Shown: positions 10,385 through 22,230, counted from the first letter of the stretch. The stretch: 64,000 bases of DNA from Macrotrachela quadricornifera (GCA_022393335.1 JAJEKB010021263.1:1633227-1697226); one strand, 5' to 3'. Notes: a model not told the origin generated them from the sequence alone. Program-made: numbers and translations.

Positions 10385-13300
10385 ATGGCTAAATGCTGTG
10401 AACTTTTGAATGACGATGATGAAGGAAACTATTCATTCATTCCAACAGTAGCGGACACTCAACGTAAGAGATAACTAATACAATATAAGTAAGTATGTTA
10501 GACTGTTTCCTTGTTCTCTTTTAGTTGGAATAGAAGCATTCGGTGAGCTGCCGGATTTAGAAAAAAGTCAATGGGCCAGGGGTAAGATATTTTTCATCGA
10601 AAAGATTAATTTAACATGGTTTGAGCATTTAGATGGTGCATGGATAGACTTTATGACATGTTGCGTCAATTCACGATCAACAGATCCATTCTACAAGAAA
10701 ATGATAGATTATTTGGTGTGCAACGTTGATTCACAATCAAGCAATAGCCTGTACGAGGGTCTCTTCAAATTGAGCAAAACTGTTGAACGAGAAGAAGGTA
10801 ACTCGACAAATGATACAGTGAGGGCCGTAAAAAGCATGCATGTACATTTTTCTTTTTCTACATATATAGAAATTGTAAAGAACAGAGTTGTTCAGGCTAA
10901 ATATTTATATCATTATTGCTAGTAATGATTGTTTGCAATCATTGGCAATAAGATTCATATAAGTACCAAGCCTAAACAATTCTTTTCTTTACAATTTCTG
11001 TATGTGTAAAAAAGTTAAAATGTACATACTTTTTACAGCTATCATTGTATGATTTTATAAAAACTAATGAGATTCTCACATACAAATTAAATCGAAATTG
11101 TATATAATTTTGAGATTAAAGGCATAGAATTTTATGGCTTTTTGTGATATATTTTATGAAGTATTGTCTTTCGATACCGTTTTGTAGTAAATGGTCAAAT
11201 ATTCAACACTCCGCATGAGAAATCTTGTGAGCTTAACATCTTCTAATTGAAAATAACTTTTTTTATTTGCAGTAGATGGTCCTGTGATTGTTAATGGTCC
11301 AGGTAAACACAAAAAGACATTTTAAAACGATTAAAATTAATTTTATGTATCCTAGAAATTGTATACGTCAAAGATTTGGATATGTGCTCATCTATGGAAC
11401 GACCAAATATTCGTGCTGATGCTTGCAAATGGCTGATCCATGAAGCAAAAAAACAAGAATTAAAGAACGACAGCGAATTGTGGAATGTCAATTCTACTAT
11501 TGAATTACTTGTGGCAGATAAAAATTTTTCCCAGTGGAATATTCTTTTGCGCAGAGATGGTATCAGATGTTATAAAAATTATGGGAAGAAAAATCCCGAA
11601 AGTCGAAAGAAGTTCATAGACTACGCGGAACGGGTTATATTTGAGCAGTCAAAGGATGGTTCTAAACAGTCAATGTATCAACAAAGATGCAAAAATTTGC
11701 ATAAGTTACACGAATGTGAATGCAAATTTTTTGTGTGCAAATGTCATTGCATCAAAGCAACCAAAATATATTGTGCTGCTGTACGTTGCCGCAGAGAACG
11801 AATTATAATACTTTCCCCACTAAAACATTATAATAATGAATATTGGGTGCAAACAACGGAAGCGTGGGAAGCTGTTAGTCAAGTAACTGATTATATCAAA
11901 AAAAGTCTTAAGTTACAAAAATCACCAATTGAACGCATTTTTATTAATTTTGGATATTGGCAGTCACAAACTAGTTCAAATAGGTTAAAACCTGAAGATT
12001 GTCATGCGCATATTAATATTGTACTTACACAAGAAGCTGTCAACGCATGTAAATGGTAAGTTGTATAGATAAAAACATTGGAAGAAAGTGTCATGAATTA
12101 TATCATTGCTACAACTATCTAAAAATGCGTTACGAATTAATATGTAGGTCATAATTTATTGAATATAAGTTTTCTCTCGTCGTTGTTTATTATTAAGCAG
12201 ATTATTGTACTTAAAGTTTTCAGGAATTATTTCAATTATTTGTTGGTACCGAATTAATACAAAATCAATAAATTGAAATAAAATAAAAATAAAAATTAGT
12301 TAATTATAATAAATAATAAAATAATATGTTAAATTAAAACAGATAGATCTTTGTTACATTCCAATAAACGAAGTTTATCTTCATCAGACATTTAATGATG
12401 TGAAAACGTTGAATTTTTCTTTATTCTTATCTTTATTGACAAATATCATATGATAGTGGGACGGAGGAAGAAAATCAATAATCAATTCTTCTACCAGTAT
12501 CACCGTCTGGTCGTACCACTGTCATTCAATATATGTCAAAGAAAAGAAAAATTCAATGTTTTCACATCATTAAAAATTGATCAAGATACAATTTTGTTTA
12601 TCGACATGTCACAAAGATTTATTTATTAAAAGTTAACAGATTATATTATTATAATTAATTAATTTTTATCTTTATTTTATTTCAATTTATTAATTTTCTA
12701 TTAATTCCATACCAATAAATAATTGAAATAATTCCATAAAACTTTAAATATTATAGCTTACTTAATAATAAACAACGAACAGAAAATGCATGCATTTAAT
12801 GTAATACCTAAAAATATAGCAATCTGTATCTAAATTATATGAATACTTCCTAAGTTAATCCAGTAGTATCTATTTTGGTGAAAGAATACTGTTAAAAAAT
12901 AGTTTAATCTAATTTTTTAATTAAACATCTTTTAAATCAAATAAATTTCTGAATTAAAAAATATTCTGTCTTTTAATTTTAATATATTATCTCTTTTAAC
13001 AAATAACTATCAATCAATTTATCGAATTATCTAATTAATTTGTACGTAATCTATAATTGATTAGTACTTATCAATTAGTTGAAAGAGTATACATGAACTA
13101 GGAATGACGACAAGTGATAAGAAAAAAGTTAGTTTAAAGAATATAAAAAGATATACCATTAAAAAAATGGCAGCAGCATTATCAGATGATGATATCGTAC
13201 CAATTTACATAGAAGAAGCAACGGATGACGATAGTGATGCTGGTGATATTATTAACTCAGCTAAGAAGATGAGAGCACCCGGCTAAAACTAAAAATGCAT

Positions 13301-15766
13301 TAATTGTGCATTAGTTTTCTTTTTTTCTGTGTTTTTTGTTATAATTGATAATTGTATCTTTATTTTTTTCTGTTACTTTAATTATTAATTAGATACAACT
13401 TTGTGTTATTAGGTAGTGTCACTTAATAAACTAGATATGAATAAATTTTAAAACTAGATATATTATTTTCTTAATTAGACATAAATTGATCCTATATTAG
13501 ATATAGATTTATTTTAAAATTAGATTCAGATTGCTATATTTCTAAGTACTAATAATCTATATATATAAAGAAGAAAGTTTGTCTGTTCGCTTACAATTCA
13601 GTCTCGGTAAAAGCTAGCGTCACCAAATTTTCCACAATACTTCCCTAGGTTCAGAGGAAGGTTTTGGGATGGTTTTTCACTTAAAATTTCACCTGAACAG
13701 AATGTTTGCCCCTCCTTTTGTGAGGGCATACCGGGATTTACTTTTTTGGAAATTATTTCTTCTGTGGGATTTATTAGGATTCATTTATTTACTAAGGATT
13801 TGTTGAGACTATATAGCTGTATTAGTATTTCAGCGCACCCTCACTCTTGCTCCCCATCCCCCGCACTCCCCTCACCCTCAATAGGAGTTATGTGGAATTT
13901 ATTTTAAGATGTATGGGGATTTATTAAAAAATCCGAATAAATCCCAAAAAATAGATCTCGATACCTGCTGATCTTTCAAAGACTTTAGAGTATTTGCTAC
14001 TATTGAGAGATTATCCACTCCTTAGTGTCACCTTTTTTCCAGCGAGTGTTCGTATAGTATGACAGTTGACATGAGTAAAAAAAGACACTCACATTCACAT
14101 ACTATTTGCTGAATTGACCGATTTATGTATGAATGTAAGTGTGTGCACAGCGGGGCATATAGTAATCATATATAAAAAATCTCAAGCACGTCCTCTATAT
14201 GCCTTCTGTCGTTTTCTGATATAATAAGTTTACAGTATATAGATTTCCCGAGCAACACCGGGTATTACCGCTAGTAGTTTATATTTATCCCAATAGAAAA
14301 AACTTATATGTAATAAATTAGCTATCTGAAAGGTCTCAGTTAAAATATATTTATCATGCATAGAAAATAGAGATTTAGGCGCTGACCTTGCAGTCTTATT
14401 CGATATACATATAAATGTGATAAGTGAAATGGAGAGAATGATATACAAAAAAAGCTATTTGTTTTTTCTTTCTTTTCGAAGCTAGTATTGTATTGAAAAA
14501 TATCTATCATTTTAACCCTTTACGGCCGGATGTTACCATTTGGCAACATTTTGCCAGTATCATCTTTGAATTTATTTTAAAGTGATGACATATAGTTCCT
14601 TAAGCGACTTGATAATTACTGACGTGAATTTTAGGACAAACCTATGCCTTTTCAAGAAAGGAGAAAGCTATTATTGACGCGAGGAATGAATTCTCCCACC
14701 ACGACCCAAAATAGCCCTCGAATCGAAATGATGTGTTTTCCATTTGTTCGAACATTTGATGAGAGAACTAACTAGTGGTTAATTTTTCTCTCTAGCTCCA
14801 TTAACTATTATACCAATAAAATGAACCATTCAGTTTACTCGAATAACAGAGTACAAGAATGTTGCTTTTTGGCAACATTCGGCCGTAAGGGTACAAAAAG
14901 TTGGAAAAAGTCAATTATTTCTCATCGATGAAAGACCAATAGTCTGCTGTTAGTTTTAGTCCAGACCGTGAGACAAAAGCATATTTTGTTCATTTGCGCA
15001 CTTCTTACAGCTCTGATGTGAGATATATACCCATAATACTAAAAAACTTTCCGAAATACTGCAAATTTCACCTATTTTCCTTAATGAAGCCCGCAGACTC
15101 AGCGATATTCTAACGAGATTTACAGCAAATCATAGTATTCATACCCAGACTATTATAAAACATTAACAATCTTGTTAAAATCTCGCTGACTTTGTGGGCT
15201 TCATTAAGGAAAATAGGTGAAATTTGCAGTATTTCGGAAAGTTTTTTAGTATTATGGGTATATATCTCACATCAGAGCTGTAAGAAGTGCGCAAATGAAC
15301 AAAATATGCTTTTGTCTCACGGTCTGGACTAAAACTAACAGCAGACTATTGGTCTTTCATCGATGAGAAATAATTGACTTTTTCCAACTTTTTGTACCCT
15401 TACGGCCGAATGTTGCCAAAAAGCAACATGTTGGCATTTGGCTCAATATCAGTTCCTTAAACTCCACGATGGAATTTCGTAACCTCCACACCTTAGAGGG
15501 AAAGAATATATAGAAGAAGAATTTTTCGCTTGCTATCTTCTGGTAGCCGGCCGTAAAGGGTTAAACACCGTTACTACAAGTTTTTGCGAGGATATGTATA
15601 ATCATCTATGGTATAATCTTATTTTATGTTATTTAGTGCACCTGACGATCTTCGTTGCTTACGAGATGTGACCATGGTATCAGCAAATTATCGTTTATCC
15701 GATGCAATTGATTTGGATACTCATATCAAGAAAGAAGGATCAGCAAAAAACAAATTAGTTAAATAA
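10385..15766 (+). CDS. Six-exon gene for an uncharacterised protein with a HIT-like C-terminal segment
   Basis: Coding exons read 10385-10463, 10525-10581, 10633-10797, 11273-11302, 11356-12055 and 15637-15766. All internal junctions are GT-AG and keep the frame, giving 386 residues. The N-terminus is acidic and lacks a signal peptide. The central part is rich in Cys and basic residues (a KNLHKLHECECKFFVCKCHC run). The C-terminal part contains INFGYWQSQTS then DCHAHINIVLT, an H-x-H pattern recalling the HIT-like segment of an uncharacterised family that I remember from rotifers and fungi; catalysis is not shown. The third and fifth introns are enlarged by mobile elements, while the first, second and fourth are near 50-60 bp. 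Start choice is the first Met of the open frame. Function is unknown. Confidence 0.65.
10827..11036. mobile_element. 210-bp foldback MITE in intron 3
   Basis: A near-palindrome whose ends are GTAAAAAGCATGCATGTACA on the left and the complement-like TGTACATACTTTTTAC on the right. The arms meet around 10920-10945 (TTATTGCTAGTAATGATTG, then AATCATTGGCAATAA). Shared internal landmarks are AGAAATTGTAAAGAACAGA and its complement TTCTTTTCTTTACAATTTCT. No coding sequence. It lies within the intron 10798-11272. Confidence 0.7.
12181..12777. mobile_element. Long foldback element in intron 5
   Basis: Left arm 12181-12423 and right arm 12538-12777 are extended inverted copies of each other. Landmarks are CGTTGTTTATTATTAAG against CTTAATAATAAACAACG, GGAATTATTTCAATTATTTG against its complement near 12719-12737, and GAAAACGTTGAATTTTTCTT against AGAAAAATTCAATGTTTTC. 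The spacer of about 115 bp is slightly G+C-richer. No coding sequence. The structure fits a foldback-type or long-TIR MITE; superfamily undetermined. Confidence 0.75.
13104..13286 (+). other. Small open frame inside intron 5, doubtful
   Basis: A 60-codon frame with a basic start (KKKVSLKNIKRYTIKK) and an acidic middle (EEATDDDSDAGDII). Its composition is more protein-like than other frames nearby, but it has no splice junctions in phase with the host gene that I can support and no family I recognise. It could be a relic exon or chance. Confidence 0.2.
13556..14274 (+). mobile_element. Non-autonomous Helitron (719 bp)
   Basis: The 5' end is TCTATATATATAAAGAAGAA followed by GTTTGTCTGTT, a typical Helitron start with TC at the terminus preceded by A. 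The 3' end has a short hairpin (CCCG then AGCAACAC then CGGG) followed by TATTACCGCTAG and a T, matching the CTRR-3' rule with insertion between A and T. There are no terminal inverted repeats and no target duplication, as expected for this class. The interior lacks a Rep/helicase frame. It lies in intron 5 of the 10385-15766 gene. Confidence 0.75.
14516..15560. mobile_element. piggyBac-like TTAA element with a nested long hairpin
   Basis: Both ends read inward as CCCTTTACGGCCGG (14516-14529 and the complement at 15547-15560) and are flanked by TTAA on each side (14512-14515 and 15561-15564), the signature of piggyBac-type insertion. Inside lies a long hairpin: arms 14861-15112 and 15178-15427 are near-perfect complements with a loop of about 65 bp. 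The outer ends of that hairpin, read toward its flanks, contain CCCTTACGGCCGAATGTTGC, a variant of the terminal sequence, so the element looks as if one copy inserted into or duplicated within another. No transposase frame is present. Confidence 0.8.
14861..15427. repeat. Long near-perfect inverted repeat (hairpin) inside the TTAA element
   Basis: The left arm starts GTTGCTTTTTGGCAACATTC at 14861 and the right arm ends with its complement at 15427. The inner ends are AATGAAGCCCGCAGACTCAG and its partner CTGACTTTGTGGGCTTCATT. The arms differ by only a few substitutions over about 250 bp, so they are either young or kept alike by gene conversion. Confidence 0.85.
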
Positions 15767-16725
15767 AAACTACCATGAAGAACAATCAGTTTTAAGTAGT
15801 TCCTTAGGGTTTATACCACTTTCCTAGAAATAGTTTTGGATTCAGTGCATCTGAAAACTGTCTATGGATGACTTAGAAAACAAAAAAAGAAAACTAAAAC
15901 TCCTCCCAGGAAAGCGGTGTATGCTGTATGGAATTATTCACTATGATCTTTAACATTATTTTGTGTAGCTGTTTTATCTTATTAAAAATAAAAAAATTGG
16001 ACAATTCCCCCAAAAGCAGGAAATTGTCCGCTTATGAGCAAGTATTGTTCAACTGCACAAGGTCAGACTGACATATTTGTCTAAAAAAAATAAGCATTAA
16101 TAAGAATAAACTCCACAAAAATAACAAAATCAAAATCAAACAGAAATCCTTCATGGATTTTTAATTTTATCAAGCATAATGTAAAAGACTTAGAGAGAAA
16201 TCAATCATATTTCTTGTCCATCTCTAGGACTGCTTCTACCAGACATGGATAAGGGTGTGAGTCTAAAAAGCATACCGTGATCGCGATTTTGACCTTGCTG
16301 AAGGATCTCATCAGACGGCATTTGTAGAATTCCAATATAGAGATTCTGTTCTAATCATCCAAAAGATCAGGGTGATGTTGCGGGTATGAATACAATCACA
16401 AGCTAGCAAAATGCGTTGTGATAGACGATTATTGAATCTTGTCAACTGCTAGTGATTTAAGGGGTGAGAGTGAGACAAATTACCACAAAATTAAATAGTT
16501 TTTCACTATTATTGATATAGATTATTAAGTGGCTAGTACCAGTATAACAAATTTTTGAAGGAAAATTTATATGTAGTACTCAAATATATTCATGAAGAAG
16601 GGAGGTAAGGGTGTGAGGGTGAGAGTGAGCGATCAGCTACCATGATCTAGATTTCACTGTAACAACGCAGATCATCAGATGGCAATTAAAATCTATATGA
16701 TTTCGAAAAATCAAAAGATTAAACT
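15767..16725. other. Intergenic with a duplicated 100-bp segment and a small hairpin
   Basis: No gene seen. A roughly 100-bp segment beginning AAGGGTGTGAG occurs at about 16250-16350 and again, diverged, at about 16606-16705; both contain GATC-rich words and a CATCAGA-GGCA block. A perfect-stem hairpin GGACAATT..AATTGTCC lies at 15999-16029. Its stem is short and I assign it no function. Confidence 0.4.
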
Positions 16726-17342
16726 ATTCTCTTTCTCGTAGGGAAGAGTCTTAGAAACATAAATTGTTTGCTTGCTTGTATGTCCGCAAAAGGTCAAAGA
16801 AACATTTTATTAATATTTTCTATAAAATTTGACCAATGGGTAACCGAGGGTGGGGAGTTCAAATCTGAGGTCAGTTTTTTAAAACTTTTTTTCGGATCCA
16901 TTTCTTTACACAAAGGATCACTTTTTCTGCAAAAACAAATTTTTTTATAAGGGTTGAGCGAAGGGTAATCGGGGTGAAGAAGCTCGAATCTGATGTTAGT
17001 TTTTTAAAATTTTTTTTCGATCCATATTTATACACAAAGAACCACTTTTTTGTACAAAAAAAAAATTTTTATCAGAGTTGACCGAAGGGTAATCGAGGAC
17101 AAGGAATTCAAATCTGAAATCAGTTTTCTAAAAATTTTTTTATAGCTCAATTTTTTAAATAAACGACAAATTTTTGACAAGAAACATTTGTTTTTATGAA
17201 GTTTGGTCAAAGGTAGGTGATATCCAGGAAGTTGAATCTGACTTCGATTTTTTTAATTTTATAAATGGATAGCTTGATGGTAGTTTAGAAACACGATTTC
17301 TACGAGAAAGAGCTGAGCGAGTCTTTAGACGAGCGTTACTTG
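16726..17342 (+). repeat. Dispersed repeat family, copy B with internal tandem units
   Basis: Shares both ends with copy A (5972-6337) but is about 250 bp longer because the internal unit of roughly 113-125 bp is present in extra copies. Unit starts are visible near 16838, 16951 and 17075, each with a TTG-CGA-GGGTAATCG-type word followed by a TCAGTTTTTTAAA or TTAGTTTTTTAAA run, and a diverged last unit near 17199. Copy A has two units. No coding sequence. Confidence 0.65.
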
Positions 17343-17599
17343 CTTATTTTCTTGTAGAAAATTCGTATTTTAAAAAAATCCATAGAAAAAATTTTTTTTT
17401 TAAATAAATCATTGAAGAACAGTTCTTAATTGTTTCATCGTCATATGGCATCGATCGATTAGAATCATTTGTATCATTAGAATCAGAATTATTTTGATTA
17501 TCATCGCGATTAATATAAAATGTTCTGTCTCTTGGTAATTTTATCATATCAATTTTTCTATTGATGTTTAAAGTCATCTCCGGATTGAACGCTACGATC

Positions 17600-17735
17600 C
17601 GCATAGTTTCTGTTTACGGCGCATAAAAGGACCGTATGATCTGACGCAGATATACGGCTCTATCATAATGGAATTACGATCTGTAAACGATCGTATACTG
17701 TGAAAATACGGATAACCGTATCGATTGATGTGGGT
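17600..17735. repeat. G+C-richer island of self-complementary words
   Basis: Short words such as TTTACGG, CCGTAT, ATACGG and GATCGTA recur in both orientations over about 135 bp, surrounded by A+T-rich DNA. The vocabulary resembles the right end of the window (63795-64000). Clear terminal inverted repeats could not be fixed, so the limits are approximate. Confidence 0.4.
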
Positions 17736-18523
17736 CGGTTGTCTACTTTTAAATTTAATTTTTTGACTATCTTTTAACGATAGTTGAAGTCGATAAAGAC
17801 CATTAGAACATTGAGATGTTGGTAGAAAATCAAGAAATATTTTTTGAAAAATATTATCATCTTCATCACATGTTTAATCTCTTATTTGATCTTTTTGCTT
17901 TTTTTAGTAAATTCCACAAATTTTAATTTAATAGGGAAATTTAAACTATTTTCATTGATTTGTTGATCACGTGTGCGAGCGAACTTGATTAAGATATAAA
18001 GGTCAAACGATTGATTCATATTCAATTTATTTTTATATCAAAATCTATTAAAAGAAAAAATATCATATAATAAGAAAGAACACTATTGTGCACTTATTGT
18101 ATTTCTTTATTAAATACGAATAACACGAACAGTTTGATTTAATGATTAAATGAAAGCTTAAATGTTTTTTATAAATAAAAGAAAGAAAACAATTATAAAA
18201 TCTTTTCGATGTTAACGGTGATATATATATATATTCTTGCTCGTTAATGTCTACAGCGCGACTGACAGTACCTAGAATAGAGTAGAATGAAAAAAAAATA
18301 GAAAAGAGAATCTTCGTGACGCCAGTCGAACAAAACGTCATAAATCATTTTCAACAAACTATGTTCATAAGAATTGAAGTACTCGATATATTTATCATAG
18401 TTATGAGTTTTATAAAGTTAAAATTTCTTAAAGATAAGAAATAAAATAGTTACCTTGATAATAACAACAATTGTTTGCATATAATAATAAATAATAAATC
18501 ACGTTCATTTGGCCTATTATATA
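17736..18523. other. Intergenic, no gene seen
   Basis: A+T-rich; several frames of up to about 90 codons lack protein-like features. A short AT microsatellite lies at about 18220-18233. Confidence 0.4.
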
Positions 18524-18969
18524 TATAAACGACAATTTTACGATAAACTTTGAAACTTATTAAAACATACTGAAATAGCCATTTATCAATTGTAGATTAT
18601 TATTTTTTTGACCATTTAAGGAATAATGTTTACTAAATAGAATCGAAGAAGAATGATAAAACTGACAACAAAATGAAAAAAAGACTTGCATTATAAAATC
18701 AAGTGAATAATTATTATATGAAAACAACCAACGAAATATATATGCACATATAACTTTGTTAAAGTTTATAATTAAAATCATTCTTGTGAATTTCATCGAA
18801 TATGTTAATATATCAATAATAACGAGAATGGAATTTTCTCTGCATTGTTAAGCTTGTTCCTACTCAACTTAAATCATTATTACTTCTTCAAAAAACTGAA
18901 TATAATTTGTCCAGACTCAAAAATTTCAATGTATTTAGTTAATTGATTGTGATTATCTTCTACATGATT
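18524..18969 (+). repeat. Dispersed repeat, copy 2 (first copy at 3591-4035)
   Basis: Matches 3591-4035 over its length in the same orientation. The shared protein-like tail reads LVPTQLKSLLLLQK in this copy, followed by the same in-frame stop after NFNVFS, so both copies appear to descend from an already disabled coding sequence. The repeat stops abruptly at both ends, without visible terminal repeats. Confidence 0.8.
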
Positions 18970-19586
18970 GTTAGTTTTTTTTGATAAAATTCGATAAACA
19001 TGAAGAAAATAAAGTTTCTTCAATGTAACGCACAAAGAGTTTACAATTGAACTTTAACATGTGATAATTGGGATATTATACATTCTATCTATAAAAATCC
19101 ACGTGTAACACATGATAAAAATGGCCTGAACGTCACGTGTTCTCCAACATAAGATCAGTTTAAACGAAACAATACATTTTTCTTCAATTGAATTACTTGA
19201 ACTGTTCATCTTTTTATAAGTAGTTTTATTTGTTTTTATAAAGAGGACATTTTTGTCTTTTTCTGGCAATTAGGAAAAAATATTTCTTTTGATCTTACAT
19301 TATTTATAAGTAGATTATATAAGTACTAAAAACACCATTATTTTTGTTTTGTTTATCATAGCATTAATTTGAAATCTATTCATTTATTACTTCAACTATT
19401 CGTAAAAATATAATTTTATTTCTTACTTTTAATTCATTTGAAATATTTTTATAAGTATGAACGTCTGTCAATTGAAGTACATTTAAAGAAAAAAAAAGTG
19501 ATGAACAATTTATCTTCTATATATTTATTCTAAAGAAAGTCAATCTTCATATTCTATTTGATATTATTTAAAAAAATTCTATTACA
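18970..19586. other. Upstream region of the NHL-repeat gene
   Basis: A+T-rich; no other gene seen. It should hold the promoter of the gene starting at 19587, but no unambiguous core element stands out. Confidence 0.35.
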
Positions 19587-21035
19587 ATGGTACGAACTAT
19601 ATTGTTATTATTTTTTATATTGATTATAGCTAATGATGCAAAACGTATAAATTATATAAATAATGCAGCATATATTTCTTCGAATTTAACAAATGTTTTT
19701 TTGTATAGTGGTACATGTTATGAATGTATGTGTTACGCATTTTTCTCAAATATTTCAATAAATTATGAAGCTTTTAATTGTTATAAAAATAATAATACAT
19801 GTTTATTATTTACAAATTATTTATCAAAATCTATGATACGTATAAATGTTAATTCGACATTTTTATTTAAAGAATCCGATTTATTACAAACTACAAATGA
19901 AAGTAATTCATTTTGTTTTTTTTTTTTGATAATATAGTCATTCGTTTAAATGAACTATTCTCGTTCATTAGACAGAATATATATTTTCACAAAACTTTAT
20001 TAATCATCTTATAATTCTATTTTTATTGAATAGTTCCAACAAGTACCATAATGAAATCTACAACAACCTCGTCTTTTCAATGTTAGTACTTAAAATTTAA
20101 TTAAAAATGAAAATGTCTCAATTTTTTTTACTATAGGCTATTTACCAGAGTGGAATTCAACAGGAATAACATTTGCTAGTAGTGGTACAAATTTAAATCA
20201 AATATATCATCCATATGGACTATTTATTGCTGCTGATAGTGATATTTTATATATAGCTGATACAGATAATAATCGAATTTTAAAATGGCTTCCAAATGCA
20301 ACAAGTGGAATATTAGTTGCTGGTGGACAAGGTGTAGGATCGAATGCTACACAATTGAAGAAGCCAATTGAAGTTTGTGTTGATAAAAATGATAATGTAT
20401 ATGTTGCAGATACTGGTAATTATCGTATTCAATATTTTGATAATGGTTCTTTAATTGGCCGTACTATAGCTGGTAATGGAACATTAGGATCAACAAATAA
20501 TCTATTCGGACAAATATTTGGTCTTGGTATTGATCTTGCAAATAATGTTTATGTATCTGATTATAATAATGCACGTGTTACAAAATGGTCTCCAAATGCA
20601 ACATATGGTGTACTTGTAGCAGGTACTGGTGTTCAAGGAAATGCTCAAAATCAGTTGAATATTCCAACAGCTTTTTATGTTGATCCAGTAACAGGTACAC
20701 TTTACATACCAAATCAAGGTAGTCATTGTATTACTAAATGGTTACCAGGAAGTTCAATTGGTACAGTTGTTGCAGGTGTATGTGGTGTTTCAGGATCGAA
20801 TGAAACACTATTGAATAATCCTAAATGTGTTACATTTGATAAATATAAAAATATGTATACAATCGATTCTGTTAATGGTGGTAGAATTATTATGTTTTGT
20901 CCTAATTCACTTATTGGAATACCCATTGTTACTAGTGGATTGAATAATCCAATAAGTATAGCTGTTGATACACATCTCAATTTGTATGTAGCTGATTGGG
21001 GAAGCAATCGTATAATTAAATATATGTTATTATAA
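19587..21035 (+). CDS. Secreted NHL-repeat protein with a Cys-rich N-terminal domain
   Basis: Exons 19587-19902, 20034-20081 and 20137-21035, joined at GT-AG sites in phase, give 420 residues. Residues 1-18 (MVRTILLLFFILIIANDA) form a signal peptide. Residues 19-105 hold a small Cys-rich module (CYECMC, then NCYKNNNTCLLF), reminiscent of PAN/apple-like domains. After a short Ser/Thr linker (exon 2), residues from about 125 onward form NHL beta-propeller blades with the recurring NNRILKWLPN, GNYRIQYF, NARVTKWSPN, GSHCITKWLPG and SNRIIKYMLL motifs, about six blades. NHL propellers bind protein or glycan partners; the target here is unknown. A poly(A)-signal-like AATAAA follows the stop directly. 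Confidence 0.85.
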
Positions 21036-22230
21036 TAAATAAAAATAATCATATACTTATTCATCTTATTGTTTTTTTTTATGTAAATTTACATAAATCA
21101 TTCTCGATAATATAATAAAAAGAATCAATATATTCTCTTTATATTATAAACATCCGAGAATTTTAATGAGAAAAAAAAGGTAATTATATTATTACAATAT
21201 TGTTACAAAAACTATTGATATTGCACTCTTCTACTTCTGAATGGTACCGTTATTTGCTTGGTAATATTAGCTTGGCTAACGTTGTATCTTCCAGTTCTCT
21301 GTAGTATGTATTAAACAGGATGCATGCGAGATAGAGGCAGGATAAAAGAGCAAATAAAGCTAATGTATACTGTTATAGTGTGAAGGTGCACGTGTCTTCA
21401 CTTATTTCTTCAAAGTATTTTATACTTATGTAATTTGCTTTTTTTTTTCTTTTTTCTATATTTCTCTATTCTTTTTTTATTTGATCATTTGAGTTAGAGA
21501 AAATATAAAAAAGAAACGAATAGAAGAGGCTTCTCATATTTACTGAATATTGAGCACATGTTGCATTCAGAAGAATGAAAAATCGACAAGCAAGACAACC
21601 TTGTGAACAGAGAAGAAGGAGAGAAAGTGTCAACTACTAACAAGTAAAGTGGATTAGAGAAGAACGAAAGAGTTATGTTGCATGCATCTGCTTGAGGAGA
21701 AGAACATGATAAATAAGAAAATAAACAGAACAGAAAAGAAACGACTGTTTTACGCGATACTATGCGAACGTGCGACACAATGGAAGGAACGAACATTCTT
21801 CATACACAGGATAAGTAGTCGTTATCCTTTCTGTTCTCTTTGTGCAAATATCGCCAATATCATCTCTCTTTCATTCACCACAATCATATTTTATTTGTTT
21901 CTAATGCAGATTCTTCAGTTCTCTTTTTTCATCTATCAGCTTACTCTGATTCTGAGTAGAACAGCATAGCATTTTCTTTTTTTTTCACTCCAATAGAGTA
22001 CATGTGTACATGCTGTTATATGTACCTTGAGATATGAGCTAGTTGCAATATTCATGACCACCTTATTCGTAGGAAAACGGACATTATCACCTTCTCTGAT
22101 GATAGAATAAGCCTTTTTGTCCTATTCTTTTCAATTCTTATTCGCTTACAACTATAATTGTTTAATTTATGTAGGTTCTGCTCCATTTTGACAACCTTCA
22201 ACTACACAATCACTGAAAGCAAGCAGAAAA
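21036..22230. other. Intergenic and 5' region of the acetyltransferase gene
   Basis: No additional gene supported. Overlapping frames at 21494-21969 on both strands mirror one another and look like composition artefacts. No mobile-element ends recognised. Confidence 0.4.

Noticed and set aside
20723..21064. Minus-strand 113-codon frame opposite the NHL-repeat gene
   Set aside because: Antisense shadow of the propeller repeats.
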